From positions 1 to 63,869 of the IMG/VR virus record IMGVR_UViG_3300017967_000018: a stretch of 63,869 bases of DNA; one strand, written 5' to 3'. Shown here one piece after another: positions 27,142-34,672 of the stretch. This DNA comes from a virus. Every line of letters starts with the position of its first letter. Position 1 is the stretch's first letter. Position numbers and translations under genes: made by a program. Below the pieces are notes generated by a model. It did not search any database. It saw nothing but the letters and a program-made list of their open reading frames with translations, and had not been told where the DNA came from.

Positions 27142-27808
27142 TACCAGTGATGTCCCGCGAGTATCTAATAAATTTAGTAGAAATTTGATTTCTTTTTAAT
27201 CCTTTTGTTTTTAACCATTTTCTACCTATATCTTTCAATATTATTTGAGACTTATCCTCTGGATAATGTATGTTAAAAAAATCTTTATTAACCTTCACAT
27301 ATGATCTAAGTTGGTTTTCAGGATTTCTATAATAGTCTAATTTCTCTACAAACTTTCTACAAAAACTTTTCCTATATAAGGCTGGCAAAAGACAAGCTCT
27401 AGGACCTGCAAATTTGTAAGCTCTTAGATTGACAGCAAAAACGTTCTTGTTGTTAAAATATGGCATAATTTCTTCTATGCTTACTTCCTCTTCTAACACC
27501 CAGTCATCCTCAAGGTGAAAGAAGATTTCATCTTCAACGCTATTCCAGCACCACTGGAGGGCTCTGGTAAAATTAGGCTCTTCTGTCTTGTTAAATACAA
27601 CTTCTCCAAATACTGAATTTAAAAAATCAATTGTCTTATCACTACCGTCTTTTAAGGTAGGGTAGTCGGGGGCGAAATCAATGTTGATAAATATTTTACT
27701 GTTAGAAAAATCAATATCTATTAAATTAGATTGAAAAGATTCTATGGTTCTACGCAGAATGTCAGGTCTTTGCGCAACGTGAGTGGTTGTAAACTGTAGT
27801 GTTCTCAT
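27131..27808 (-). CDS. Glycosyltransferase-like protein (GT-A fold)
   Basis: 225 residues. The N-terminus MRTLQFTTTHVAQRPDILRR with RTIESF, the SKIFINIDFAPDYP segment and IFFHLEDDWVLEEE (an acidic DDW motif in the place of the DxD metal site) fit small GT-A glycosyltransferases of the GT2 type. It overlaps the kinase gene by 11 bases and is the first gene of this minus-strand block. GCCGATTAAAATAT stands before the ATG in place of a ribosome site. Substrate unknown. Confidence 0.65.
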   Translation of the reverse strand: MRTLQFTTTHVAQRPDILRRTIESFQSNLIDIDFSNSKIFINIDFAPDYPTLKDGSDKTIDFLNSVFGEVVFNKTEEPNFTRALQWCWNSVEDEIFFHLEDDWVLEEEVSIEEIMPYFNNKNVFAVNLRAYKFAGPRACLLPALYRKSFCRKFVEKLDYYRNPENQLRSYVKVNKDFFNIHYPEDKSQIILKDIGRKWLKTKGLKRNQISTKFIRYSRDITGNER

Positions 27809-27847
27809 ATATTTTAATCGGCAAAATATATTTTTTAAGAAATCCTC

Positions 27848-27876
27848 TTGACTTTCGAGTCAAACTAGACTATAAT
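27848..27876 (+). promoter_or_regulatory. Sigma70-type promoter with inverted repeat over the -35
   Basis: TTGACT, 17 bases, TATAAT. The sequence TTGACT TTCG AGTCAA at 27848-27863 is a perfect 6 bp inverted repeat covering the -35 box, which could be an operator. The transcript would run through a hairpin at 27921 into the tRNA at 27976. Confidence 0.85.
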
Positions 27877-27920
27877 AGGGTACTATGAAAAATAGCAATC
27901 TACAACTCGCATCTCAACTC

Positions 27921-27953
27921 TTACTTTTGCTCCGTTAACAGGAGCAAAAGTAA
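27921..27953 (+). terminator. Leader hairpin before the tRNA (possible attenuator)
   Basis: TTACTTTTGCTCC and its perfect complement, 13 bp, flank a GTTAACA loop about 35 bases after the promoter. It is not followed by a T run, so it may be a processing or attenuation hairpin and not a simple terminator. An AT palindrome (ATATATTTAAATATAT) follows. Confidence 0.6.
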
Positions 27954-27975
27954 ACCGATATATATTTAAATATAT

Positions 27976-28050
27976 GCTGGGCTAGCCCAATTGGCAGGAG
28001 GCGACAGTTTTAGGTACTGTACAGTGTGGGTTCGAATCCCTCGCCCAGTA
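27976..28050 (+). tRNA. tRNA with UAG anticodon (Leu CUA), short variable loop
   Basis: Cloverleaf: acceptor GCTGGGC/GCCCAGT (first pair G-U), D arm GCC/GGC, anticodon stem ACAGT/ACTGT with loop TTTAGGT (anticodon TAG, G37), variable loop of 5, T arm GTGGG/CCCTC with TTCGAAT and one mismatch, discriminator A, no encoded CCA. The anticodon means leucine, but bacterial tRNA-Leu normally has a long variable arm and about 85 bases; this one has 75. It is not a stop suppressor, which would need CUA. Confidence 0.85.
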
Positions 28051-28055
28051 TTCTC

Positions 28056-28084
28056 TTGACAAATTATTAATTGCAGGATATAAT
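28056..28084 (+). promoter_or_regulatory. Consensus sigma70 promoter
   Basis: TTGACA, 17 bases, TATAAT: a perfect consensus. It starts 6 bases after the tRNA and drives the 44-residue gene at 28109. Confidence 0.92.
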
Positions 28085-28108
28085 CTAGTTTCAATCGAAA
28101 GGAAGACT

Positions 28109-28243
28109 ATGACAAAAGGCAATAAAAAAGCTCAAGATCGTAGACTGCAACGCCACCGAGAAAAAAATAGTACAGCCAAAGACGATAAACTAATTGGCAA
28201 GTGTACCAAAAGATGCTGGGGCGCTGGCGTTGTTAAGAAATAA
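28109..28243 (+). CDS. Small basic protein (44 aa)
   Basis: ATG 28109 follows AAAGGAAG about 25 bases after a perfect promoter. The peptide starts MTKGNKKAQDRRLQRHREKN and ends CTKRCWGAGVVKK. It is strongly basic, with two cysteines close together. Its own strong promoter suggests immediate-early expression, as for small host-takeover proteins of phages; that role is inferred from context only. Confidence 0.75.
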   Translation: MTKGNKKAQDRRLQRHREKNSTAKDDKLIGKCTKRCWGAGVVKK

Positions 28244-28246
28244 TAC

Positions 28247-28275
28247 TTGACAAGACATCTCCATTGTGATATACT
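28247..28275 (+). promoter_or_regulatory. Sigma70-type promoter
   Basis: TTGACA, 17 bases, TATACT, beginning 4 bases after the stop of the small basic gene and reading toward the genes at 28312 and 28361. Confidence 0.88.
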
Positions 28276-28311
28276 ATCTCCATGAGACAATAATTCCACT
28301 AGGAGATAGAT

Positions 28312-28383
28312 ATGTTATTTTTATCCGAACTATGCAACAGAATTAATAGGGAATATTACCATGGCCGATATGCATCCCAATAG
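28312..28383 (+). CDS. Possible 23-aa leader peptide overlapping the next gene
   Basis: ATG 28312 has a very good ribosome site (AGGAGATAGAT). It encodes MLFLSELCNRINREYYHGRY and 3 more residues, ending at TAG 28381, 23 bases inside the 28361 gene in another frame. The downstream ATG has a poorer ribosome site (AGGGAATATTACC). Such overlap suggests translational coupling, with the short frame loading ribosomes. Confidence 0.5.
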   Translation: MLFLSELCNRINREYYHGRYASQ

Positions 28384-28741
28384 ATATGAGACTGAACCTT
28401 CTCTAACAGTAAGGCAAAAGCTTCTGAAAGAGATATCTTCGCTTAGCGAAGAACTTAAAAAGTCACAGTTGCAAGAAATTTCTACGACAGCTCAACTTCA
28501 GTCTGTGCTTGAAGAGCTTGACGCAGAAAGGGCCAAAGTCAAACTGCTTGTGGAAGCAGTTCAAAAACAGTCCTTATCAGTTTATGAATATAATAAGGGC
28601 AACGCCGACCCGCAGGTTCCACAGGAAATTGTTGAGAATTTACTTTTCGACAATATGGTGGTTGCTAGCGAATCTTTGTTCCTCCTTGCCGATAGATTTT
28701 CCGAAGATATTAGACAAGGAAAAAGGAACAAAGAAAAATGA
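28361..28741 (+). CDS. Coiled-coil hypothetical protein
   Basis: 126 residues, mainly helical with leucine heptads (about 18-68: KLLKEISSLSEELKKSQLQE) and a helical C-terminus. No known family. It overlaps the epimerase start by 4 bases (ATGA), so the two are co-translated. Confidence 0.75.
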   Translation: MADMHPNRYETEPSLTVRQKLLKEISSLSEELKKSQLQEISTTAQLQSVLEELDAERAKVKLLVEAVQKQSLSVYEYNKGNADPQVPQEIVENLLFDNMVVASESLFLLADRFSEDIRQGKRNKEK

Positions 28742-29673
28742 AAGCATTAGTTACAGGCGGTGCAGGTTTTATTGGTTCACAATTAACCAATAAACTATTA
28801 GAGTTGGGACATGAAGTTTTTGTCATGGATGATTTGTCCAATGGCTCATTAGATAATATTCCTAATTTGCCCGAAGAAAATTTTTATCATAGAAGTATAA
28901 TTACTCCTTGTGAGAGCATTTTTAGCATTGAGAAATTTGATACAGTTTTCCATTTAGCAGCACTTCCTAGAGTACAATTCTCTATTGCCTATCCTATTGA
29001 TTCTAATACCGCCAATATTCATGGCACACTTAATATCTTAGATACAGCAAGAAGACATGGAGTAAAAAGATTTGTTTATTCTTCTAGTTCATCTGCGTAT
29101 GGCGATCAACCCACGCTTCCCTTGAAAGAAGATATGAAACCTAATCCTCTGTCTCCATACGCTCTGCAAAAGCTGACAGGTGAGCAGTATGCTGTAATGT
29201 ACAATGACATTCATGGTATTGAAACAGTCAGCTTAAGATACTTCAATGTATATGGGCCTACCCAAAAAGCTGATTCTGCTTATGCCGCTGCCATTCCTAA
29301 ATTTACTCAGCAGGCATTAAAAGGTCAAAAAATTACTATTTTTGGCGATGGATCACAAACTCGTGATTTTACTATGGTTGATGACGTTGTTAATGCCAAT
29401 ATTCAGGCTGCAACAATAAAGGCAGAAGAATATGGTAAGGTTGTAAATGTCGGATGCGGCAATCAAACTTCAGTTAATCAAATTGTAGACAAAATTGAAG
29501 AAATTCTAGGGATTGAGCTAAAAAGAGAGCATTTGCCTCCTGTTGTTGAATCTAAGCATACAAGGGCAGATATATCTGTGCTAAAAGAATATTTGCAATA
29601 TGTTCCTAAGGTTAGTTTTGACGAAGGCATTAAAATTACCGTAGAAGGCATAAAAGAAAAATTTGACTTTTGA
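28738..29673 (+). CDS. NAD-dependent sugar epimerase/dehydratase (UDP-glucose 4-epimerase-like)
   Basis: 311 residues, an extended short-chain dehydrogenase. Rossmann motif TGGAGFIGSQL at residues 6-16, VFHLAALPRV, catalytic Ser/Tyr-x3-Lys in YSSSSSAYGD and SPYALQKLTGE, then RYFNVYGPTQ and FGDGSQTRDFTMVDDVV. All are typical of GalE and related NDP-sugar epimerases. It would interconvert nucleotide sugars in the cytoplasm, supplying the glycosyltransferases encoded at 27.1 kb and after 59 kb. No truncation. Confidence 0.9.
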   Translation: MKALVTGGAGFIGSQLTNKLLELGHEVFVMDDLSNGSLDNIPNLPEENFYHRSIITPCESIFSIEKFDTVFHLAALPRVQFSIAYPIDSNTANIHGTLNILDTARRHGVKRFVYSSSSSAYGDQPTLPLKEDMKPNPLSPYALQKLTGEQYAVMYNDIHGIETVSLRYFNVYGPTQKADSAYAAAIPKFTQQALKGQKITIFGDGSQTRDFTMVDDVVNANIQAATIKAEEYGKVVNVGCGNQTSVNQIVDKIEEILGIELKREHLPPVVESKHTRADISVLKEYLQYVPKVSFDEGIKITVEGIKEKFDF

Positions 29674-29690
29674 AAAGAACAAGATATAAT
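29663..29690 (+). promoter_or_regulatory. Sigma70-type promoter before tRNA-Leu
   Basis: TTGACT, 16 bases, TATAAT, overlapping the end of the epimerase gene and ending 11 bases before the tRNA gene. Confidence 0.8.
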
Positions 29691-29701
29691 ACAATGTTCA
29701 T

Positions 29702-29785
29702 GCTCAGGTGGCGGAATCGGCATACGCGCTAGTTTAAGGTACTAGTTTCCGAAAGGAATTGAGGGTTCGAGTCCCTCTCTGAGTA
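29702..29785 (+). tRNA. tRNA-Leu, anticodon AAG
   Basis: 84-base class II cloverleaf: acceptor GCTCAGG/TCTGAGT, D arm GCG/CGC, anticodon stem CTAGT/ACTAG with loop TTAAGGT (anticodon AAG, G37), long variable arm TTTCC GAAA GGAA, perfect T arm GAGGG/CCCTC with TTCGAGT, discriminator A. It reads CUU. Most bacteria use GAG for this box, so A34 is uncommon. No CCA is encoded. Confidence 0.92.
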
Positions 29786-29803
29786 TTAAAATTTACTAAC
29801 AAG

Positions 29804-29838
29804 AAATAAGGCCTTTAATCGGGCTTTATTTAATTTTT
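29804..29838 (+). terminator. Hairpin terminator after tRNA-Leu
   Basis: AAATAAGGCC and GGGCTTTATTT can pair around TTTAATC, followed by AATTTTT. It ends the tRNA transcript just before the ribosome site of the next gene, so it may be leaky. Confidence 0.65.
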
Positions 29839-29851
29839 AAGGAGAATTAAC

Positions 29852-30184
29852 ATGAGTTGGGCAGAAAGAGCAAAAGAAGTCTTACAAAGAGGCGAAAAAA
29901 CAGTTATTTATTCAAAGTTTGATTCTATTAATAATAGAATTAGTGCAGGTGACGCAGTTCATTTGCGTCCAGTAAGAAAGAAATTTCCTAAAGAAAATGA
30001 TTTAGTCCTAGTAAATATTTTAGGAAAAGATTATTTTGGAGAAGTTGCAAGAGTAGAAAGAACAAGATATTACGTTGGAAATGTAGAGAAAAACAAGCTC
30101 TACTGGGTCCCAGCGGCAAATATTTTTGGAATTGTAACAAATGTTGATAAAAGTGATAAATCAACTTCTACAATAATAAGGTAA
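29852..30184 (+). CDS. Small beta-barrel-like hypothetical protein
   Basis: 110 residues beginning MSWAERAKEVLQRGEK; the ATG follows AAGGAGAATTAAC. The body (DAVHLRPVRKKFPKENDLVLVN, DYFGEVARVERTRYYV) has the alternating pattern of an SH3-like barrel with many positive charges. No family recognised. It does not carry the WYK tag, though MSW is superficially similar. Confidence 0.7.
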   Translation: MSWAERAKEVLQRGEKTVIYSKFDSINNRISAGDAVHLRPVRKKFPKENDLVLVNILGKDYFGEVARVERTRYYVGNVEKNKLYWVPAANIFGIVTNVDKSDKSTSTIIR

Positions 30185-30221
30185 TTTAATTAACCCCCAT
30201 ATTCTTATAAGGAGCATAAAC

Positions 30222-30437
30222 ATGAGGATTACAAAGAGAGTTGCAAACGTCAAGGGTCACACAACTGGTTTTATCGTCAACAACAACAAGCGAATGACTC
30301 GCGGAGAGGTAGCTAAGCTAGCTCGTCGTGGCAAGATTGCTAACGCAGTCGCTCGCAAGGGTCGTGACGGTTGGTATGTTCAAGCCCCAGCGGGTTCTGA
30401 TCGCACTCTTTACGACCTACCAGTCGTAACCAGATGA
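30222..30437 (+). CDS. Small basic DUF3892-like protein
   Basis: 71 residues: MRITKRVANVKGHTTGFIVN, then MTRGEVAKLARRGKIANAVA and GWYVQAPAG. The pattern of a strand pair plus a helix resembles the DUF3892 family of small proteins of unknown function. It is strongly basic, and codons are unusually C/G-ended compared with neighbours, like the capsid and Ro genes, suggesting high expression. Ribosome site AAGGAGCATAAAC. Confidence 0.7.
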   Translation: MRITKRVANVKGHTTGFIVNNNKRMTRGEVAKLARRGKIANAVARKGRDGWYVQAPAGSDRTLYDLPVVTR

Positions 30438-30460
30438 GATCTGAGAAACTAGACGGAATT

Positions 30461-30492
30461 AGCAGGCTTAATAGCCTGCTTTTCTTTTTTTA
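30461..30492 (+). terminator. Rho-independent terminator
   Basis: AGCAGGCT, loop TAAT, AGCCTGCT followed by TTTCTTTTTTT. Confidence 0.92.
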
Positions 30493-30510
30493 TAATTTAG
30501 GTAGTTACTA

Positions 30511-30972
30511 TTGTACTCATTAATAACTGGAAATTTATTAGAACACAATGCTCAATACATTGCTCATCAATGTAATTGTGTTTCTAGCGGCTCTGCTGGA
30601 CTAGCTAGAGCCATATATGGCAAGTATCCATATTCTAACATTTATGCTACTAGAAAAGAACCTAGTAAAATGGGATCGATAGACATAGCAGGTAATGGCG
30701 AAGATAAAAGATATGTCATTAATATGTTTAGTCAATATTATCCTGGTAAATGCAAGTATCCTGGAAACATAGACAACGCCTATTTAAGGGCCAACGCATT
30801 TCAGAGTTGTTTAAATAAAATATCAAAAATTGACAATCTAGAAAGCATTGCATTTCCTTATGAGATAGGATGCGGCTTGGCAGGTGGAGACTGGAAAGAA
30901 TATGAAAAAATGATTTCAGACTTCGCAAAGAATAACTTTTTAACCGATGTATATGTAGTGAGGTTGCCATGA
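30511..30972 (+). CDS. Macro-domain (ADP-ribose-binding/hydrolysing) protein
   Basis: 153 residues using a TTG start (no ATG is available and the first strand YSLITGNLL begins there). Macro-domain landmarks: AQYIAHQCNCVSSGSAGLAR (adenine pocket and the Asn/Gly loop), RYVINMFSQY, and IAFPYEIGCGLAGGDWKEY (distal ribose/phosphate loop). It is the ALC1/Poa1-like type that removes ADP-ribose or dephosphorylates ADP-ribose-1''-phosphate. With the ADP-ribosylglycohydrolase at 58247 the phage has two ADP-ribose enzymes. It may counter NAD-based host defence or process tRNA-splicing by-products; neither is shown. Confidence 0.85.
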   Translation: MYSLITGNLLEHNAQYIAHQCNCVSSGSAGLARAIYGKYPYSNIYATRKEPSKMGSIDIAGNGEDKRYVINMFSQYYPGKCKYPGNIDNAYLRANAFQSCLNKISKIDNLESIAFPYEIGCGLAGGDWKEYEKMISDFAKNNFLTDVYVVRLP

Positions 30973-31253
30973 GAATAGAAACTGGAGCAGTACAATTTGG
31001 AGATGACTGGCCATGCGTATCTATTCGTGGCGACAACGCCATGTGGTATAATATGCAATTAGAATTGCTACTTAATAAAGTTGAAGAAACAGAATTGGCA
31101 AAAGATTACGCTATGGTAATTTCTACACTAAGAGGTCTACAGGGCACTTTGTCTGGTTGCAATGCAAGATCAGTAGATCAGGGCAAATCAGAATGTCAAT
31201 TTTTAAAACCATTTGAAGAGTGTGTAAAACCTCAGGAGAAAAATAATGAGTAA
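30969..31253 (+). CDS. Hypothetical protein coupled to the macro-domain gene
   Basis: 94 residues: MRIETGAVQFGDDWPCVSIR, then a helical part and a Cys-containing C-terminus (CNARSVDQGKSECQF). ATGA overlap with the macro-domain stop and a 8-base overlap with the next gene show tight coupling. No family recognised. Confidence 0.75.
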   Translation: MRIETGAVQFGDDWPCVSIRGDNAMWYNMQLELLLNKVEETELAKDYAMVISTLRGLQGTLSGCNARSVDQGKSECQFLKPFEECVKPQEKNNE

Positions 31254-31452
31254 AATAGACGGTGTTCGTTTTGGAAGAAGAGATAAGCAAGACAGGATTA
31301 GAGTAATTATTGCCAAAAATACCCAATTAAACATAAATGGTGTAGATGTTACTTTTAAAGACTCTGCCGTAGTTTTCGTAGATTCTCACGAAGATGCCAG
31401 TAAATTATTAGGTGTTGAAGAAGAAAAATCCGAAGAAGGAGTTGACAAATAG
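31246..31452 (+). CDS. Hypothetical acidic-tailed small protein
   Basis: 68 residues, MSKIDGVRFGRRDKQDRIRV, then a beta-type middle (NTQLNINGVDVTFKDSAVVFV) and an acidic tail. Ribosome site AGGAGAAAAATA lies in the preceding gene. A terminator overlaps its stop. Function unknown. Confidence 0.75.
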   Translation: MSKIDGVRFGRRDKQDRIRVIIAKNTQLNINGVDVTFKDSAVVFVDSHEDASKLLGVEEEKSEEGVDK

Positions 31453-31475
31453 GGCTAGAAATAGCCCTTTTTATC
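31451..31475. terminator. Terminator between convergent genes
   Basis: AGGGCTA, loop GAAA, TAGCCCT followed by TTTTTA, overlapping the stop codons of the plus-strand gene at 31246 and adjacent to that of the minus-strand lysozyme. Confidence 0.88.
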
Positions 31476-32517
31476 TTTCTTGGAGTGGACCTTCTGGCCC
31501 ATATATGTATTCCAATATACTCATTGGAAGGCCGTACTGCCTTAAAAGGTCTGGGACGTTTCTTCGAGGAATATTTTTAGTTATTATGTAATGATAAACA
31601 AGCTGAGAAGCGTTTTTTTCCATTCTAGGAATGATACCTCTGATTCCAAGCTCTTCTGCATTTATATACTGTTGATGGTTCAGGTATTCTTTCGCAGCTT
31701 CCATCCACTGGCCTTGCATGATTAAGTCAGATGCTAAGGGCCCTAAATCTCCTCTGAACACGGCGTCAACAGCCATGTGCTGAATATGTTCAGGTTGTTG
31801 ATCTAAGTTTGGAATAAGATTTCTGGCTCTTGGAACGTGTTTTTCAATATCATATCTTGCTAATTGTTGCACTTGTTCTTCTGTTAGTTCTGTTTTTCCG
31901 TAATATATATCATCCCAGTTTACAGAATCACCAAATAGTTCTTGGAACACCCTTCTACTTCTAGGTGCGTGATTGTCCGTGTCTGTAGGATTAGCACCCA
32001 TAGCGTGACCTATTCCAACTGTAATAACCCCTTTTCTGGGGCCTCCGTTATATTCTCGTCCTGTTCTATCGTCGTAGGCATGAGTCCAGCTACCTTCTCT
32101 TTCTTCTAGAGTATCTATGTAAATTTCATAATAATCTTTCTTTTTTTCGTTTGCGTTTTCAGGAGGCTCCCCTGCTTCTTCTGGATTTGCCTCTGCCTGT
32201 TCTTCTTCTTCTGGAGTTGGTCGTGTTGGTGCTGGTTGAGCTACTTCTGTTCCGTCTGGGTTTTCCGAAACTTCGGAAGGATTCTGTTGCATAAGCTGTT
32301 GCGGGTCGCCACCTTGATTTCTGACTTCTTCTTCTAACGCTTGAATTACGGCCTGATCATCCCCATTTAACTGAGAATGCATTTGTTGCAATTCTATCTC
32401 GCTCATACCCAGCCATAGAGCTAGTCCAACGGCAGCACCAAAACCCACTCCCTTTTGGAACTTATCCCAATTCCAAGCTTCTTTTTGAATCTTAGATTGT
32501 TGTTTATACCAGTTCAA
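31471..32517 (-). CDS. WYK-tagged T4-type lysozyme domain protein
   Basis: 348 residues: tag MNWYKQQSKIQKEAWNW, a hydrophobic segment at about 23-39, an acidic Pro-rich linker (about 85-125), then a GH24-like muramidase domain. REGSWTHAYDDRTG holds the likely catalytic Glu141 and Asp149/150, and GVITVGIGHAMG the Thr. The family cleaves the MurNAc-GlcNAc bond of peptidoglycan. The tag and long linker suggest a particle-associated enzyme for cell entry; a lysis role is possible too. It overlaps the next gene by 4 bases. Confidence 0.85.
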   Translation of the reverse strand: MNWYKQQSKIQKEAWNWDKFQKGVGFGAAVGLALWLGMSEIELQQMHSQLNGDDQAVIQALEEEVRNQGGDPQQLMQQNPSEVSENPDGTEVAQPAPTRPTPEEEEQAEANPEEAGEPPENANEKKKDYYEIYIDTLEEREGSWTHAYDDRTGREYNGGPRKGVITVGIGHAMGANPTDTDNHAPRSRRVFQELFGDSVNWDDIYYGKTELTEEQVQQLARYDIEKHVPRARNLIPNLDQQPEHIQHMAVDAVFRGDLGPLASDLIMQGQWMEAAKEYLNHQQYINAEELGIRGIIPRMEKNASQLVYHYIITKNIPRRNVPDLLRQYGLPMSILEYIYGPEGPLQER

Positions 32518-32777
32518 GTCATAGCCTCTTGTTTTTCAATTATTTGCTCTTTACTAGATCGCATTTTTTCAAGCTCTTGTTTAACATATTCTTCAAGTTT
32601 TTTCATAACAGCTTTTTCGTCACCTTTTTTTATTTGCCAAAGATATTCCAACTGCGATTCTGTTATTCCTGATATTTGTGCCAAACTTTTTATGTACTCC
32701 CACATCTCACCTTTGTTTGAAGCTAAAAAATCCTTATATCTTAATTGGGCTTGAGTATGTCTTTTATACCAATTCAT
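32514..32777 (-). CDS. WYK-tagged helical small protein
   Basis: 87 residues beginning MNWYKRHTQAQLRYKDFLAS, helical throughout with no recognised domain. It is translationally coupled on both sides (overlap of 4 bases with the lysozyme gene, 1 base with the upstream gene). Confidence 0.75.
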   Translation of the reverse strand: MNWYKRHTQAQLRYKDFLASNKGEMWEYIKSLAQISGITESQLEYLWQIKKGDEKAVMKKLEEYVKQELEKMRSSKEQIIEKQEAMT

Positions 32778-34033
32778 TAAAACACCTTTATATCAAAATC
32801 ATCACCAAATTCATTCGTCAATTGCCTAATTAAAACTTTTGGAACATCAGATATATCAAATTTTCTTCTGTCTCCAGGTTTTCTTCTAGCCACAACACTT
32901 ATTAGTTCTTGATTTGGGTCGTACCATCCTCTAAAATATTCATTACTTCCATCTATCCATGTATTTTTCATTAAATGTGGCCAATTCATATTGTGTGTTC
33001 CGCCCACTGCTGTATCAAGATGTCCATTGGCGAATATCCAACAAATTCCAGGTTCTGGTTCTTCGCCTTCAGCATAGTCTCCTTCGTGAAAATCATGCTG
33101 ACCAATAGAAAAATATTGGTCAGCCTCGAACATTTCGTCACCTTCACGACCTTCATCGTAGTGTTCTCTACTGACATCTTCATAATATCTTATAGCTTTT
33201 TTGTACCAGCTAGCATAACGAGGACGATATCCTTTATCTATGCCTGCACTTGTATCATACTCTCTTAACTTAGCTGGGTTTCCATGCTCAATAGCTTGAT
33301 AGGGAACATTCATGTAGTATTTCGCAGGATTCCGAACTTCTATATTATAAAGAGCCTTTTCAGCTTCTTCGTTATATGCATCCCACAATCCAGAAGCTAT
33401 AGATTGCAAATCTCCTCTGCTCAAAGTCCAAGTCTCAACATGTTTGCCTTCAACTCTTTTCCATCCATAGTTTTTCATCCCATACAATCTTGGATCACCC
33501 TGACCATTTGCAATCATTAAAAGTTCTGGATCACCGCCCATTTCTTTGATTTCTTCTTCTATTAATTCATCGGCATAATAATCTGGGTCTTGCTTCATCT
33601 CAAATAGTCTATATTCTTCGCCCTCTGGATCGTCCCCTTCATAATATCCCCCTTTAAGGTTGTCTGCCTTTTCTTCGATCAGTTCAAGGGCCTTTTGTCT
33701 TTTCCAATCTTCCCAGTCCCAAACTTCATCGTCTGCCAACTGGCTTTGAGCTTGTTGAATGACATATGCTTCGTGATTCATATCGCCTACATTGCCATCA
33801 GCAAAATAAGCAGACCCATCTTGAATCCACCATTCTCCGTTGAGTTGTGCTTTTTTAACTAAATTTTTTGAGGAAAAACGCTTGTTCCTACTAAAAAAAT
33901 CTGAATTAGTTTCAGAAAAACTAGATTTCCCCTCAAAAGATGAGCCCTCAGATCGATCCTTGTGTTCTTCTGAGTGAGCAAAGTCCACATAGGTTGGACC
34001 ATATTCAGTATTTCCCTTATACCAGTTAGCCAT
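32777..34033 (-). CDS. Double WYK-tagged protein, two fused units
   Basis: 418 residues from ATG 34033 (MANWYKGNTEYG). The frame is open to 34081 and the start is uncertain, since no good ribosome site is present. The N-terminal unit (about 1-255) has acidic helical segments and LVKKAQLNGEWWIQDG. Then RYASWYKKAIRYYEDVSRE reintroduces the tag inside the chain, and the last 100 residues match the stand-alone tagged protein at 4853-5176. The protein looks like two tagged genes fused end to end, which implies the tag marks the start of a unit. Confidence 0.75.
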   Translation of the reverse strand: MANWYKGNTEYGPTYVDFAHSEEHKDRSEGSSFEGKSSFSETNSDFFSRNKRFSSKNLVKKAQLNGEWWIQDGSAYFADGNVGDMNHEAYVIQQAQSQLADDEVWDWEDWKRQKALELIEEKADNLKGGYYEGDDPEGEEYRLFEMKQDPDYYADELIEEEIKEMGGDPELLMIANGQGDPRLYGMKNYGWKRVEGKHVETWTLSRGDLQSIASGLWDAYNEEAEKALYNIEVRNPAKYYMNVPYQAIEHGNPAKLREYDTSAGIDKGYRPRYASWYKKAIRYYEDVSREHYDEGREGDEMFEADQYFSIGQHDFHEGDYAEGEEPEPGICWIFANGHLDTAVGGTHNMNWPHLMKNTWIDGSNEYFRGWYDPNQELISVVARRKPGDRRKFDISDVPKVLIRQLTNEFGDDFDIKVF

Positions 34034-34067
34034 ATAAATAAATTGCAATTTTATTGCTGATATCCTT

Positions 34068-34598
34068 TTAGCAAATCTCAAATATGTATTTGTAGTGTTG
34101 TCTGGCTAAAATTGGGAAAAACCACTTTTTAGCGTCTTTCAAGCTCTGTTTAGTTTTTTTACTTTTTTTCATTAAATCATAATTGTGAAAAATCAGAGTA
34201 TCTACATTTTCTCTCTTCTTTAAATCACTTGATGAAACAGAAGTAATTAATATGTCACTATGTTCTCTCATGTCACTATCAATCTGCAATTCAAGAGTTC
34301 GTGCCATTTGTAAGTTTGGGCATAAAACAACTGTATTTGAATAATAAGCTACTTCACTTTCTATAAATTGAGCTAAACCCCGATCCCATCCAGCCTGCCT
34401 TGGGCCTCCAATCTTAATCTTGCAAATTTCATTTAATGCTGATTTAGCATCGTAATGCCTCAACTCATCTTGCATAAAAGTTGAATAGCGATAAAGTTGA
34501 GTTAAAGTAGAATAAATTACATGCCCACAAACTGGTCTGCTGTGTTGTTCTTTTCTCATTTTTACATTTTGTGAATATTCTTTAGAATATGCTTGCAT
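34068..34598 (-). CDS. Hypothetical protein with degenerate P-loop-like motif
   Basis: 176 residues. IKIGGPRQAGWDRGLAQFIE resembles a Walker A loop (GPRQSGKT) without the Lys; SNTVVLCPNLQMARTLE and VDTLIFHNYDLM resemble the following strands of a terminase-like ATPase, with Asn where the catalytic acid would be. It is therefore probably an inactive ATPase-like protein or a convergent pattern. It is encoded first in this minus-strand block. Confidence 0.55.
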   Translation of the reverse strand: MQAYSKEYSQNVKMRKEQHSRPVCGHVIYSTLTQLYRYSTFMQDELRHYDAKSALNEICKIKIGGPRQAGWDRGLAQFIESEVAYYSNTVVLCPNLQMARTLELQIDSDMREHSDILITSVSSSDLKKRENVDTLIFHNYDLMKKSKKTKQSLKDAKKWFFPILARQHYKYIFEIC

Positions 34599-34619
34599 AG
34601 GAACGTCTCCTGTTGTTGG

Positions 34620-34638
34620 GGAATAAACGCCTTATTCC
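34620..34638. promoter_or_regulatory. Inverted repeat between divergent genes
   Basis: GGAATAA ACGCC TTATTCC, a perfect 7 bp inverted repeat, lies in the 74-base gap between genes starting at 34598 (minus) and 34673 (plus). It is placed where an operator serving both directions would be. CCGATAATAA follows directly. Confidence 0.45.
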
Positions 34639-34672
34639 GATAATAATTAAGTCGGTTTAATGGAGAAATATT

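Noticed and set aside
27976-28050. Stop-codon suppressor tRNA indicating UAG recoding
   Set aside because: The anticodon is UAG, which reads CUA; a UAG suppressor would need CUA. TAG is also used as an ordinary stop, for example at 49380-49382.
34068-34598. Active terminase-type or other ATPase
   Set aside because: The Walker A Lys is missing (GGPRQAGWDRG) and the Walker B acid is replaced (LIFHN), so only a degenerate resemblance is claimed.
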